A stretch of 64,000 nucleotides of DNA from Candidatus Ichthyocystis sparus (GCF_900078745.1 NZ_FKII01000079.1:1-64000), one strand, 5' to 3'; shown: positions 39,914-50,567, counted from the stretch's first letter. Program-made: numbers and translations. Notes: a model not told the origin generated them from the letters alone.

Positions 39914-41275
39914 TCAAGGTGTAGTACATCTATCTGAAGATAGGTAGCTTGCTGTTGCCTCACGTATAAGTGGCATAAAGAACAGTATTGAGATTATATT
40001 CGGAATGGCCATAAGAGCATTAGTCAAATCAGAAAATAACCAAACCACCTTAATGTTACTAACGCTTCCAATTAATATGACAATTAAGATGATGATTTGC
40101 AGCAAAAACAGAGTTCTACGTCCAAAAAGGAAAATCCAGGCCCGCTCACTATAGTAACCCCAAGCTAAAACGGTTGTGAATGCAAAAACAATTATTTCAG
40201 CATCAAGTATATACACACTATACTTGTGGATGGAATGTTCTATTGCCATGCTAAAAAGCTCACTTCCTATCATTCCTGATTTCCAGGTGCCGGTAATCAC
40301 CACTACAAGCGCAGTTATGGTGCATATGAACATGGTGTCAATAAACACACTCATCATCCCTATTATGCCGGAATTTACAGCATCACTGGTTTTTCCTGCC
40401 GCTTGGGCTATAGCGGCAGTTCCTGTTCCAGCCTCATTGCAAAATACCCCTCTGGCGATTCCATAACGAATCGAATTCATGACCGACGAACCTACAAAGC
40501 CACCAATAGCTGCAGTAGGATGAAAGGCATGTTTAAAAATGGTGTAAAACGCAGAAGGTATTTCCCTGAAGTTAGATAGTATTACAAACAGACCCATGGC
40601 AATATAGGACAGACACATCCAAGGAACCAGGTACTGAGCTACCTTACCAATACGCTCGATTCCACCTATTATGATGAATCCTATTAAAACTGCCGCTACG
40701 ATTCCTGTTTCAAGTCGTGGAATTTGGAAGGTATTCCACATGGCATCAGAAATACTGTTGATCTGTGTCATTGTGCCGGTGCCAAGTCCGGATATTACGG
40801 TGAAAACTGCAAACATGATCGCCAGCCAACGCCACTTTTTACCCATACCGTCTTGAATGACATACATAGGTCCACCGAAGAATTCACCATCCTTGCTTCT
40901 GCGGAATCTTACTGACAGAAATATTTCAGCGTATTTCGTTGCTATGCCAGTGATTGCAGTGCACCACATCCAAAATACGCTTCCCGGCCCACCAATGGCA
41001 ATAGCGCTAGCTACTCCAACAATGTTTCCTGTTCCAACAGTTGATGCTAGACCGGTCATTAAAGCAGCATAGACGCTGATTTGCCCAGGTTTATTGGAAT
41101 TTTTAGAATGTAGCCAACTATTAGCAATGGCCTTAAGTCCACTATAGATATGCTTGAGTGGCATAAACTTCAGATTAATTTGCAATATAAGTCCTGTTCC
41201 TAGGAACAAGATTAACATGGGGGCGCCCCAGAAGAAGTTATGAACGAGTTCAATGTAACTTACGAGCGTCTGCAC
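39914..41275 (-). CDS. Sodium:alanine symporter family transporter (AGCS)
   Basis: The 453-residue inner-membrane protein has the AGCS signature region (GLASTVGTGNIVGVASAIAIGGPG, with the MWCTAITGIATKYAEI helix after it) and the later motif RGVFCNEAGTGTAAIA. These transporters take up alanine or glycine with sodium ions. Length and membrane pattern are typical. It is followed 83 bases later by lplT on the same strand. Uptake of host amino acids would suit a host-associated lifestyle. Confidence 0.93.
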   Translation of the reverse strand: MQTLVSYIELVHNFFWGAPMLILFLGTGLILQINLKFMPLKHIYSGLKAIANSWLHSKNSNKPGQISVYAALMTGLASTVGTGNIVGVASAIAIGGPGSVFWMWCTAITGIATKYAEIFLSVRFRRSKDGEFFGGPMYVIQDGMGKKWRWLAIMFAVFTVISGLGTGTMTQINSISDAMWNTFQIPRLETGIVAAVLIGFIIIGGIERIGKVAQYLVPWMCLSYIAMGLFVILSNFREIPSAFYTIFKHAFHPTAAIGGFVGSSVMNSIRYGIARGVFCNEAGTGTAAIAQAAGKTSDAVNSGIIGMMSVFIDTMFICTITALVVVITGTWKSGMIGSELFSMAIEHSIHKYSVYILDAEIIVFAFTTVLAWGYYSERAWIFLFGRRTLFLLQIIILIVILIGSVSNIKVVWLFSDLTNALMAIPNIISILFFMPLIREATASYLSSDRCTTP

Positions 41276-41439
41276 TATACTATCCCCCTTGTAACTAGAA
41301 TTAGGTAACCAATACTTATGTTTTTAAGTAAATATCCATCTAACAGTGATATTTGTGTTACCGTCTCTACCAATGTCTACTACTACCATGCGATTTACCC
41401 TATGAATTGCTGCCTTATTGTACCTCCATTATTGAATGT

Positions 41440-42795
41440 ATGAAGAAAAAAAAAATAATCTATCAATGCCAAAGCTGCTCGGCACAAGTACATCAGTGGC
41501 ATGGAAAGTGTTTGTCATGTAATGCATGGAATTCCCTTATTGAGGTAAATTTACATACGATACAGGATGTTACGTCAGATGAGTACATGAAGCAAAGTAT
41601 CTGTCTCCTTTCTGATGTTAAGGCTATTGATGTATCTCGCTGGACAGTAGGCTGGAGTGAGTTTGATCGTGTTCTCGGTGGTGGATTCGTTCCAGGTGGT
41701 GTGGTTCTTATCGGTGGAGATCCAGGGATAGGAAAATCAACTCTTCTGCTACAGGTGTTATCACAATTAGTTACAGATAAAGTAGTTCTGTACGTTAGTG
41801 GCGAAGAATCTAGAGATCAAGTTGCACTTAGAGCTAGGCGTCTTACTCTAAAAAGGCAGGAGATAAATTTACTCGCGGAAACCAATCTGGACCACATCCT
41901 TTCTACTGCGTACGTACTAAAACCAAATGTTGTAGTTATTGACTCAATTCAAACTATGATGCTAACTCAGCTCAGCGCTGTTCCTGGATCGGTGACGCAG
42001 GTTAGGGAGTGCGCATATCAATTGGTACAATATGCTAAAAAGAATAAAGTTTCTGTAGTTATGGTAGGTCATGTTACTAAGGATGGATCTATAGCTGGTC
42101 CACGTGTTTTGGAACATATCGTAGATACTGTTCTTTATTTCGAAGGGGATAGTTATTCAAATTTTAGATTAGTTAGATCTTTTAAAAATCGTTTTGGTGC
42201 GGTTAATGAAGTTGGTGTGTTTGCTATGACAGAAAGTGGATTGAAGAGTGTAAATAACCCCTCAGCATTGTTTTTATCACAGCGTGATGACCCAGTTCCT
42301 GGAACAGCAGTTATGGTGATGCAGGAAGCAACACGTCCTCTTTTAGTAGAGATACAGGCATTAGTAAATAAATCATACTCTGTCCCGAAACGCTTAACAT
42401 TGGGCATTGATAATCAAAGATTATCAATGATTATGGCTGTTCTAGCTCGGCACGCAAATGCATTTCTTGCAGAACAAGATGTGTTTGTAAGTGCTGTTGG
42501 AGGTGTTCGCGTGGTAGAGCCAGCTGCAGATTTGGCAATTTTACTAGCTATATTTTCGTCAATACGTAACCAAGCCCTACCTAAAACATTGGTTGCATTT
42601 GGGGAAATTGGTCTTACTGGAGAAATTCGTGCCGCTCCTAGGGGTCAGGACAGATTACGAGAGGCAGCCAAGCTTGGTTTCAAGGAGGCAGTAATTCCAC
42701 ATGCGAATGCACCCAAACAGGAAGTTGTTGGCATGAAGGTTCACTTAGTGCATTCAGTACGTGAGGCTGTTTCTATTGCTTTACCAAATGGATGA
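41440..42795 (+). CDS. radA: DNA repair protein RadA
   Basis: RadA is a RecA-related ATPase and helicase that drives branch migration during recombination. The 451-residue protein has the C4 zinc finger (Cys10, Cys13, Cys24, Cys27), Walker A GDPGIGKST at 93-101, the RadA-specific KNRFG motif (SFKNRFGAVNEVGVF), and a C-terminal Lon-like domain (AVGGVRVVEPAADLAILLAI). The ATG at 41440 gives the normal start; the frame upstream to 41353 is rejected. The 3' end of this gene is duplicated as a decayed copy about 1.6 kb downstream. Confidence 0.96.
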   Translation: MKKKKIIYQCQSCSAQVHQWHGKCLSCNAWNSLIEVNLHTIQDVTSDEYMKQSICLLSDVKAIDVSRWTVGWSEFDRVLGGGFVPGGVVLIGGDPGIGKSTLLLQVLSQLVTDKVVLYVSGEESRDQVALRARRLTLKRQEINLLAETNLDHILSTAYVLKPNVVVIDSIQTMMLTQLSAVPGSVTQVRECAYQLVQYAKKNKVSVVMVGHVTKDGSIAGPRVLEHIVDTVLYFEGDSYSNFRLVRSFKNRFGAVNEVGVFAMTESGLKSVNNPSALFLSQRDDPVPGTAVMVMQEATRPLLVEIQALVNKSYSVPKRLTLGIDNQRLSMIMAVLARHANAFLAEQDVFVSAVGGVRVVEPAADLAILLAIFSSIRNQALPKTLVAFGEIGLTGEIRAAPRGQDRLREAAKLGFKEAVIPHANAPKQEVVGMKVHLVHSVREAVSIALPNG

Positions 42796-43740
42796 CTAGC
42801 ATGTTGTCATACAGATGGATAAATAACAAAGTACACGCTAGCAATTTAGGGATATTGATGCATATGTTATAGGTACACAAAGCTTGTTGCCACTCACGTG
42901 TTTAGAGTTATTTAACAAATGCAAATAGCAGCGGCGCAAATAGCAGTTGTAATCTTAGTATTTAGTCTTGTACGCATATTTGCATAGCTACACTATAGCG
43001 ATGTGATTAAATAATGCACCTCAACCAGGGTTACACTATGTTTTAATCTACAGTATTAAATGTCCATTTGCTTATAAATAAAAGGACTTACTATAAACAC
43101 TACCCAATATTTTTCTATCATTTTTGCTATGAATGTTATAGCTCTATTGGATGGTGTTTAGCAGAAACTTGCAATTGTTATGGGCAAAAGTTACATTCGT
43201 TATTGTTGAAATCAATAGTACTATCGAACGGTCCGAAGTCGACCTCAGATTCATCACTGCTAGATTCAGATGTCACACTATCTGTTGTGAGTTGTGGACG
43301 AAGTTTGTTCTATATTTTCTAATATTTCTTTTGATGCAGATTGTATGTCAGTAAGTTGCGCAGCAGACTCTCCTGCCGATAGTGTCGGCAAGTCTGATGT
43401 ATTAAGTGTGTATCAACCATGTGACCGGAAAGACCACTGGATGCAGCATTTTCTTGTTGTTCATCTTCTTGCTGACCGAACGCGTCCATTATTCGATAGA
43501 CATTGGTAGGATCCATATCTGTTCTCCAAGTTTATTGAATTAGGCAATTATAGTAGAGTATAAGAGCTTATAGATACAGTAATAGGGAATACTTTCTCAT
43601 TTACTCTGCATCTTAGTCTGTTGTAAGTAATATATCAGTTGTGGAGCTATATTGTTTTGTTATCTGTAACCCTGTAGGGTAGTATATTTTTTATATGTGA
43701 CTATATTAATTTAGAATTAATTATTGTTACTGTTTTAGAT
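42390..43740. repeat. Tandem segmental duplication, copy 1 (radA 3' end plus decayed orphan gene)
   Basis: This segment contains the functional 3' end of radA, a spacer, the decayed minus-strand orphan gene and its upstream region. The same order of elements recurs at 43970-46510. Similarities checked by eye include the radA end, the shared spacer words aagtacacg and tagcaat, the orphan gene ends, and the shared upstream words tactttctca and ttaattattgtta. Boundaries are approximate. Confidence 0.75.
43080..43516 (-). pseudogene. Decayed, internally deleted copy of the 600-aa orphan gene
   Basis: The minus-strand start region MDPTNVYRIMDAFGQQEDE matches MNVSPTNIDRATEALDHQADE of the intact gene at 44478-46280, both continuing into EQQE. 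Bases 43301-43380 match 46065-46130, 43245-43280 match about 45760-45800, and 43110-43180 match 44740-44815 near the 3' end. About 0.9 kb of the middle is missing and the frame is broken, with a 65-codon remnant open at 43319-43516. This gene is not functional. Confidence 0.75.
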
Positions 43741-43969
43741 GCTTACATATAGGTTATCTCATCTCATATCTTTCAAACATCATTTTAGTATATCGAATTA
43801 GATTGTTACGCTTGTTATTATCATAATGCAGGTTTGATTGCATAAACAATTATTCAGTATTGATTTATTAGGTGTTGATTTTTTTAACGGCTTGATTGTC
43901 ATGCGCATTAACAGCAGTTAAGGTTATTACAGTAAGTAATTATGATATATATTGGCATAAACACACCCC

Positions 43970-44372
43970 TGTTGCTAATAGCTTAACAACAGGGTACATA
44001 AGATTATCAATGATTGAGGCTATTTCGTCTTGTCATACGAACGTACTTGCTGAAGAGCAAGATACCATTCGTGAATGGTGTTCATGCGGTAAGGTATGAA
44101 GTTACCAATTTTACTAGCCACCATAGACATGCTTTTATCAACGTCTAACCGAGATTACCAAAAACATGAGTTACCCTTGGAGAAATTGTCATTGCTGGAG
44201 AAATTAATTTTTTCCACTAAAGATTATAACAAAATACGAGAGTAAGCCAAGCTTGGTTTCAAGTGGATAATTATTCCCTATGATAATGCGCCTATGCAAT
44301 AAATTGTTGGTGTAAAGTCTTACCTAGTGCATTCAGTACATGAATCTGTCTCTATTGCCTTGCCAAATCAAT
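43970..44372 (+). pseudogene. Decayed duplicate of the radA 3' end
   Basis: This stretch matches bases 42390-42795 of radA with small deletions: for example agattatcaatgatt (44004 onward and 42418 onward), agccaagcttggtttcaag, and the end tagtgcattcagtac followed by ttgccaaat. Several in-frame stop codons are present and the upstream two-thirds of the gene is absent. It is a non-coding relic that documents the tandem duplication. Confidence 0.88.
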
Positions 44373-44477
44373 AGCTAGAGCATCGTGATGGCAGATAGAT
44401 AAAAAAGTACACGATAGCAATGAATGCACAATATCAGCAGGGATATTTATGCATAGATAGACACATGATACTTGCTG

Positions 44478-46280
44478 TTATTTATTAGCTTTAAATTGTC
44501 TAATAGCGGAAGATAGCAGTTCATTGGCACCATTGTTACTTGATCGTATCAATGCACTTGAACCATGACCACAACCTGTCCTAATTTCTAATATTACTAT
44601 CTTAATAAAATTTTCTAGTCCACCCAATAAACGATCCATAATATTAGTAGCAATTACTCTCTTGTGTTCTGCAGTAAAGGAGCATAAGTTTCCATTCGAT
44701 TCCACATAAAAAGATTTATTACAAATATTATCCCAAGATTTTTCTACTCTTTCTGCTATGTCTGGGATAGTTCTATTTATAAAATATTGTTTAGCAGAAA
44801 TTTGCAGTCTCATTATTAGTGGATATTCACCAGGTTCCAGTGATGGCTCGCTGGGTTTAGATTCATCAGTATTTATGTTTCCATCTTCTTCTCTATTTTG
44901 TGCAATAGTCATAAGTTTTGATCCTGCATCTGATGTTCTCATAAAGAAAGATAGTTCAGTAAGCGATAATGATTCAATTTCTAAAAGTGCGCTGTATGCA
45001 TTAAATGACACAATCATTCCTGAATACACTCTTGCAATGTTTTTAGCTATAAAATCACTAGTTAACATGGAATTTACTACCCCTTGTAGGGCTTCATTTA
45101 TGGAAGATGTTACTTTTTTTTCTATACAATTATACATGTATCCTGCAACTTCATTTTTAAATGAAAAATTACTATTTGCAATACATTCGCGGCATGTACC
45201 ATACAAAATGGAAGTAATTCTATTAACAATTGAAAAATCTTCTGATAAAAATGAAAGCATTATCGCAATTGCACTATCCAATGTTGTTGGCATATGTTGA
45301 ATTCTGCTTTTCCATAATGCAGTTAGTAGTAAGTAGAAATTGTCTGCTAGAGCTGAGGAAGTCTTTGCAGAGCAAGCAAGAATTCTGCTATGAATATACA
45401 TAATAGTATCTTCAACATTTTTAGCGTTTTCTACATAGTGACATGACCTACCAATTTTTGCATATTCACCTACTAATGAAGACAATAAAGAGTTGGCCAT
45501 GTAATTACAATCAAGCGAATTTTTTATTAAACCTATAAATACATTGTCTAACAATATTGGCAATTCTGCATCTGATAATTTTATTAAGCTAAGTTTTCTG
45601 ATGTAGTTAGGAATGCGCTTTATAGATATTTTGTTTGTTTTTGTGAGTTTTTTTAACGAAGTACTTAATGTTGTGCAATTTTCTTTTTTAGTACATTTAG
45701 CGTCGGTAATATATGTTGTTGGTATTAACAAGTTGAAATCTATGGGCTCATATATACTATAATTTTCATCAGATTCATCGCTGTTGTATTCAATATCACT
45801 AAATAATTCAATATCACTATGGGATTTATTATTGCTGCTGTTGTCGCTTTCATTATTATTACTATGATAAGTAGTATCACATATCATATATGTGTCCTCA
45901 CACGCTGAGCCGGATCCTACATTTTCCCTATTTGAATTTAATAGTGCATTAGCAATTACATTACCTACTGAAGTTAGCGATGTATTGTCATCACTTTGAC
46001 TAATTATACTTATGTCATCATATGCATAATCAGATAAGCTGCATTTAGGTTGCTCTGTATCCTGTTCTATATATTCTAATATTTCTTCTAGTGTAGATTG
46101 TGTATTATCAATTTGTGTAACAGAACTTGTTATTAATGATGGCTCTTGTACGTTCGGTATAGAACTTATATTTACCATATTACTTACAGCTTTATCAGAG
46201 GGAGTGCTTTCTTGTTGTTCATCTGCTTGGTGATCTAGCGCTTCCGTTGCTCTATCAATATTGGTAGGACTCACATTCAT
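44478..46280 (-). CDS. Orphan 600-aa Ser/Asn-rich protein, possible secreted effector
   Basis: I do not recognise this protein. Residues 1 to about 200 are acidic and rich in Ser, Asn and Asp (SNNNESDNSSNNKSH, DIEYNSDESDENYSIY) and look disordered. Residues 215-600 are mostly helical with scattered cysteines. There is no Sec signal peptide or membrane segment. The acidic disordered start followed by a helical body resembles host-targeted effectors of intracellular bacteria, but this is inference. The gene is single in its intact form here, with a decayed tandem copy at 43080-43516. It is AT-rich and flanked by long gene-free DNA. Confidence 0.8.
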   Translation of the reverse strand: MNVSPTNIDRATEALDHQADEQQESTPSDKAVSNMVNISSIPNVQEPSLITSSVTQIDNTQSTLEEILEYIEQDTEQPKCSLSDYAYDDISIISQSDDNTSLTSVGNVIANALLNSNRENVGSGSACEDTYMICDTTYHSNNNESDNSSNNKSHSDIELFSDIEYNSDESDENYSIYEPIDFNLLIPTTYITDAKCTKKENCTTLSTSLKKLTKTNKISIKRIPNYIRKLSLIKLSDAELPILLDNVFIGLIKNSLDCNYMANSLLSSLVGEYAKIGRSCHYVENAKNVEDTIMYIHSRILACSAKTSSALADNFYLLLTALWKSRIQHMPTTLDSAIAIMLSFLSEDFSIVNRITSILYGTCRECIANSNFSFKNEVAGYMYNCIEKKVTSSINEALQGVVNSMLTSDFIAKNIARVYSGMIVSFNAYSALLEIESLSLTELSFFMRTSDAGSKLMTIAQNREEDGNINTDESKPSEPSLEPGEYPLIMRLQISAKQYFINRTIPDIAERVEKSWDNICNKSFYVESNGNLCSFTAEHKRVIATNIMDRLLGGLENFIKIVILEIRTGCGHGSSALIRSSNNGANELLSSAIRQFKANK

Positions 46281-46799
46281 TCTCCAATTTAAATTTATTA
46301 CCTAAATAATGAGTGTAGAGTCTAAGAGTGCGCAAAAATAAAAAGAAGGCATACTTTCTCAGTTATATTGCATATCATACATTAGTTGTTAAATCATATT
46401 CTATCTAAATTATTATGATGGATTATATTATTTTATTGCTCATAATTAGATTGATGGAGATATTTTTTAATGTGAGACTAATATTAATTTGTAATTAATT
46501 ATTGTTATTGCATATTTTTTTATACATTGATTATTTGTAGTATTATGCAATTGGTATTTAGATTATGGTTGTATAATATTGTTAAAACTGCGGTGTGTTA
46601 TGGAATAAACATGCGGCATACCTAACGTTATTATTTTTCTAAAGCTAATCCATATTTAATGAGATCAATGCACTAAACTGCATAGCCAGGTGTCTTTACT
46701 TATTGCTACTAGTTTTTTTATCATCGATCCAATATGTTTTAAATTGGTTATTCTGTATAATGATGGCCTTTTACACTTAGCTGAAAGATTAGTCAATTT
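46281..46799. other. AT-rich upstream region between orphan gene and typA
   Basis: No gene is seen in these 519 bases. The first 230 bases are similar to the region upstream of the decayed orphan copy and so probably contain the orphan gene promoter. The last 60 bases carry a TATAAT that may serve typA. Confidence 0.5.
46756..46761 (+). promoter_or_regulatory. Possible -10 box for typA
   Basis: A perfect TATAAT lies 39 bases upstream of the typA start codon. The -35 position holds only a weak TATGTT, so the promoter is suggested by the -10 box alone. Confidence 0.4.
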
Positions 46800-48614
46800 A
46801 TGCAACGTAATGTACGTAATATTGCTGTTATAGCTCACGTGGATCACGGTAAAACTACCCTAGTTGATAAGATATTGCACCACGCAGGCGCTTTTGAAGC
46901 TCACCAGCACATTGCTGAGCGTGTGATGGATTCTAATGATCTAGAAAAAGAACGTGGCATAACTATTTTGGCTAAGAATACAGCAGTTGATTACATGGGG
47001 GTACACATAAATATTATTGATACCCCTGGTCACGCTGATTTTGGTGGAGAAGTTGAGCGTGTTTTATCAATGGTTGATGGTGCTCTACTTATAGTGGATG
47101 CTGTTGAAGGGCCTATGCCACAAACACGCTTTGTTACTAAAAAGGCGTTGTCTCTCGGATTGCGTCCCATTGTTGTTATAAATAAGGTTGATAGAATTCA
47201 TGCCCATCCTGATAGAGCTGTTGATCAGGTATTTGATCTTTTTGATCGCTTAGGTGCTAGTAACGAACAGCTTGATTTTGCTGTGGTTTATACATCTGCT
47301 ATCCAAGGTTGGGCAGTTAAGGATCTAAATGACGATAAGAATTCTATGGTTCCATTATTTGAGACAATTATAGAGGTGGTTCCTAGTCCTATATCCGATG
47401 TTGATGCACCACTGCGGTTGCAAATTTCAGAGCTGAGTTACTCTAACTATGTGGGACGTATTGGCATAGGTCGTATACATAGCGGTTCTTTAAGATCTGG
47501 CGATAGTGTAGTGGTTTGCAACTGTAGTGGTAAATGTTTAAAGACTGTTATTTCAGCTATATACGGTTTTAGCGGTTTAAACAGAGTTCAGATGAGTAGC
47601 GCCTTGGCAGGTGATATTGTTCAAATTGAAGGCATAGACGCTTTGTCAATAGGCGATACAGTTTGTCATCCAGACGCCGTGGAGCCACTTCCAGTAGTAT
47701 CTGTTGACGAGCCAACCTTGCGGATATCGTTTTTAGTCAACTCATCACCATTTGCGGGGCGTGAAGGTAAGTTTTTGACCTCACGCCAAATTCGTGAGCG
47801 CTTGCAGAGGGAATGTTTGACAAATGTTTCTCTGCAAGTTCACGAAATCGATAATCATGATATTTTTGAAGTTTGCGGGAGGGGGGAATTACATATTTCT
47901 ATTCTTCTTGAGAATATGAGACGCGAAGGCTATGAGATGGCAGTGGGCCGGCCTCAGGTTATTCGTAAGGAGATAGACTCTGTTTTATGCGAACCCTTCG
48001 AACGTCTGACATTGGAGGTTGATACTTCCAACCAAGGTTCTGTTATGCAGGCTATTGGTATGCGAGGTGGTGAGTTAATTGAATTAGTTATAGTAGATGG
48101 GGAGCGTACACGGCTGGAGTATCGTATTCCTGCACGTGGATTAATTGGCTTTCAGAGCGAATTTTTAAATTTGACCCGTGGTACAGGTATAATGAGTCAT
48201 ATTTTTGATGAATATTTACCTGCAATTTCCACCGGAATTGTATCGCGTACTCAGGGGGTTCTTATCTCACAAGAGCAGGGTGTTGCAGTGGCCTACGCGC
48301 TGTGGAAATTACAGGAAAGGGGTAGGTTATTTATAGGTCCAGGAGAGCCAGTTTACGAAGGAATGGTTATTGGTATTCATAGTAGAGAGAACGATCTCGT
48401 TGTCAATCCCATTCGTGAGAAAAAACTAACTAATATACGAGCAGACGGTAAAGATGAACACATAGATTTAGTGCCACCAATAGAGATGTCTCTTGAGGCA
48501 GCAATTGCATTCATTGCTGAAGACGAGCTAGTTGAGGTTACTCCCTCTAAGATTCGTCTACGTAAGAGGTATCTATCTGAATCAGATCGTCGTCGTCAGG
48601 GCAGGTTGTCCTAA
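46800..48614 (+). CDS. typA: Translational GTPase TypA/BipA
   Basis: Ribosome-associated GTPase of the EF-G family involved in ribosome assembly and stress responses. The 604-residue protein has G1 [10 protein letters not shown] at residues 12-21, G2 RGITI, G3 [15 protein letters not shown]4 NKVD, and the BipA-specific C-terminal domain ([13 protein letters not shown]). Length is normal. Its end overlaps that of the convergent ygfZ by four bases. Confidence 0.97.
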   Translation: MQRNVRNIAVIAHVDHGKTTLVDKILHHAGAFEAHQHIAERVMDSNDLEKERGITILAKNTAVDYMGVHINIIDTPGHADFGGEVERVLSMVDGALLIVDAVEGPMPQTRFVTKKALSLGLRPIVVINKVDRIHAHPDRAVDQVFDLFDRLGASNEQLDFAVVYTSAIQGWAVKDLNDDKNSMVPLFETIIEVVPSPISDVDAPLRLQISELSYSNYVGRIGIGRIHSGSLRSGDSVVVCNCSGKCLKTVISAIYGFSGLNRVQMSSALAGDIVQIEGIDALSIGDTVCHPDAVEPLPVVSVDEPTLRISFLVNSSPFAGREGKFLTSRQIRERLQRECLTNVSLQVHEIDNHDIFEVCGRGELHISILLENMRREGYEMAVGRPQVIRKEIDSVLCEPFERLTLEVDTSNQGSVMQAIGMRGGELIELVIVDGERTRLEYRIPARGLIGFQSEFLNLTRGTGIMSHIFDEYLPAISTGIVSRTQGVLISQEQGVAVAYALWKLQERGRLFIGPGEPVYEGMVIGIHSRENDLVVNPIREKKLTNIRADGKDEHIDLVPPIEMSLEAAIAFIAEDELVEVTPSKIRLRKRYLSESDRRRQGRLS

Positions 48615-49489
48615 TGCTTAACTAAATCTACTACTTCTATTTTCTCGTTGTTTGTTAGAGATAGGTTCCCATTTCCTATTTTTTCGTCAATTAAAACACA
48701 TAGGATCCTATGTGTTTTTTCTTCTGGGAGCTTGCTTACTCCCATCACTATCCCTATTTCCTCTTTGTCATGCACTACTGACTCACCAACCAGTACCATT
48801 TTGTTGGCTTCAACTTGGCAGCGATAAAGATTTCTCTTGGATTGTCCCTTGTAGTGAGTACGTGCAATTACTTCTTGTCCAGGATAACAACCCTTATCAA
48901 AGCTAAGCCCTACTCCTGATCTAAGTCCAATAGCCTGAGGTATAACTTTTTCATATGTTTCAGGTAACACCCATACATACCCACAATGCCACAGGTGGGC
49001 ATTCCATAGATCCACATAGTCATGATTACGACATTCTATAGGGTGTATTTCACTTGATACCTGTAACCGTCCAAGTTGATCATAGCATAGCACCGTGGTA
49101 CCATCCTCCATGCGGTAAATGTTTGTTTCAACAGCATTTTGTGGCCCCATGATGGCTGCTATTTGAGATTGACCTACTGTCATTAACCTGACCCTGGAGC
49201 GTAGAATATAGCGCTCCAAGTCATTTATGAAGCGTAATTCTAGTGCTTTTGGTAGAATAATGTGTACTCCTTGTTCGTCTTTCCAGATCCATAGCACGGC
49301 CTTTATGCGTCCCTGGGGGTTACACCAGGCCGATATTTGCCATTTATCAGGGTCAAGCTTCTTTAAATCATTTGTGAGCTGGTTATGCAGAAAAGATATA
49401 GCATCGGTTCCTGTAGCTAAAATGTGCGAAAACCCGGTCAAACTCACTATTTTGGTGTCTTCGTGCAAAATATCTACTAAACTCGGCAC
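48611..49489 (-). CDS. ygfZ: YgfZ folate-binding Fe-S maintenance protein
   Basis: Tetrahydrofolate-dependent protein related to the glycine cleavage T-protein that helps assembly or repair of certain Fe-S enzymes. The signature KGCYPGQEVIARTHYKG with the essential Cys is present. The frame is open to an ATG at 49567, but the GTG at 49489 is preceded at six bases by aagggg, and homology to YgfZ begins near this point. The shorter form (292 residues) also removes a 38-base overlap with the divergent mltG. The start remains a choice. Confidence 0.9.
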   Translation of the reverse strand: MPSLVDILHEDTKIVSLTGFSHILATGTDAISFLHNQLTNDLKKLDPDKWQISAWCNPQGRIKAVLWIWKDEQGVHIILPKALELRFINDLERYILRSRVRLMTVGQSQIAAIMGPQNAVETNIYRMEDGTTVLCYDQLGRLQVSSEIHPIECRNHDYVDLWNAHLWHCGYVWVLPETYEKVIPQAIGLRSGVGLSFDKGCYPGQEVIARTHYKGQSKRNLYRCQVEANKMVLVGESVVHDKEEIGIVMGVSKLPEEKTHRILCVLIDEKIGNGNLSLTNNEKIEVVDLVKH

Positions 49490-49529
49490 AATATTCCCCT
49501 TACGGCAGCAATTTTTGTAAGATTCATGT

Positions 49530-50558
49530 ATGACTGCTCTGCGCCACACAATTATTTCGTTATCCATTCTATTTGTTTTTTTGCTAGGTACATATTATTT
49601 TTTTGTTTTCCGGCCCATTCCTATAGATGTTGTTGGACGTTCTCTGCCAGTTAAAAAATATATGACCCTATACCAAATTGCCATGCAAGCTAGACAAGAA
49701 GGATTTTATGTGCCTTTTTGGGTATGGCGTACGGCAGAGAAATTTCTCTGTGGCAAATCTTTTTTTTATGCTGGATATTACGATTTTATTGCTGGAGAAT
49801 CACTATACACTCTTATTAGTATGCTTTGTCACGGTAAAGCTCGCATGGGACGATTTACCATAATCGAAGGAAGCACATGGAGTATGATTCGCAATAAACT
49901 AGATACTACTCCCGATATAGATCACAAAATTGGTAATATGAGCAATCGTGATATCTTGCTATCGCTATCTGATAGAGAGCATCATTCCATGGAAGGCTTG
50001 CTTTTCCCAGATACTTATATGTACGCTCCAGGGGAGGATGATATCAGCCTATTGCGGCGTGCTCATAGAAAAATGATAAAAATTATAAATGATATTTGGG
50101 TAGAGCGTGATCAGGCTGGTGTTCCTTTGGGAAAGTCGTACGATCTTTTGGTTATAGCATCTCTTATTGAAAAGGAGGTAAATATTTCTAGTGAAAAGAT
50201 TAAGGTTGCTAGTGTATTTTATAACCGGTTAAGGAATAAAATGTTTTTGCAAAGTGATCCTACTGTTTGCTATAATTCTCACTGTTCTGAGCGGTTGTAT
50301 CCAAAGAACCACGATCTGCTGAAATTTCATCCACATAATACCTACCGTCGTGCTGGATTGCCCCCTACGCCTATCTGTTTCCCGAGTGTATCATCTCTTA
50401 TTGCCGCTGCTCATCCTGACAAAACCAGCTACTATTACTTTGTTGCCAAAGGTGATGGTTCTAGTTACTTTTCTCACTCCTTATTGCAGCACAATAAGGC
50501 TGTTAAAATGTTTATGCCGGCGGGACGTGTACGCACTACTGCCTATCATATAGGGTAA
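49530..50558 (+). CDS. mltG: Endolytic murein transglycosylase MltG
   Basis: Inner-membrane enzyme that cuts growing glycan strands and so sets their length. The 342-residue protein has one N-terminal membrane helix (TIISLSILFVFLLGTYYFF) and the YceG domain with the catalytic Glu in ASLIEKEVN and the QSDPTVCYN motif. The start is ATG 49530. The mltG-tmk-holB-pilZ order is conserved in gamma- and betaproteobacteria. Its presence indicates that this organism still makes peptidoglycan. Confidence 0.95.
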   Translation: MTALRHTIISLSILFVFLLGTYYFFVFRPIPIDVVGRSLPVKKYMTLYQIAMQARQEGFYVPFWVWRTAEKFLCGKSFFYAGYYDFIAGESLYTLISMLCHGKARMGRFTIIEGSTWSMIRNKLDTTPDIDHKIGNMSNRDILLSLSDREHHSMEGLLFPDTYMYAPGEDDISLLRRAHRKMIKIINDIWVERDQAGVPLGKSYDLLVIASLIEKEVNISSEKIKVASVFYNRLRNKMFLQSDPTVCYNSHCSERLYPKNHDLLKFHPHNTYRRAGLPPTPICFPSVSSLIAAAHPDKTSYYYFVAKGDGSSYFSHSLLQHNKAVKMFMPAGRVRTTAYHIG

Positions 50559-50567
50559 TATATAGCT

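Larger units (their letters stand above)
43970..46510. repeat. Tandem segmental duplication, copy 2 (radA relic plus intact orphan gene)
   Basis: Second copy of the segment described at 42390-43740. Here the radA part is the relic and the orphan gene is intact, the reverse of copy 1. The upstream region of the orphan gene (46281-46510) is similar to 43517-43740. Confidence 0.75.

Noticed and set aside
44758-45300. Plus-strand 180-codon frame opposite the 600-aa orphan gene
   Set aside because: It lies entirely antisense to the longer orphan frame, whose start region is supported by the decayed copy.
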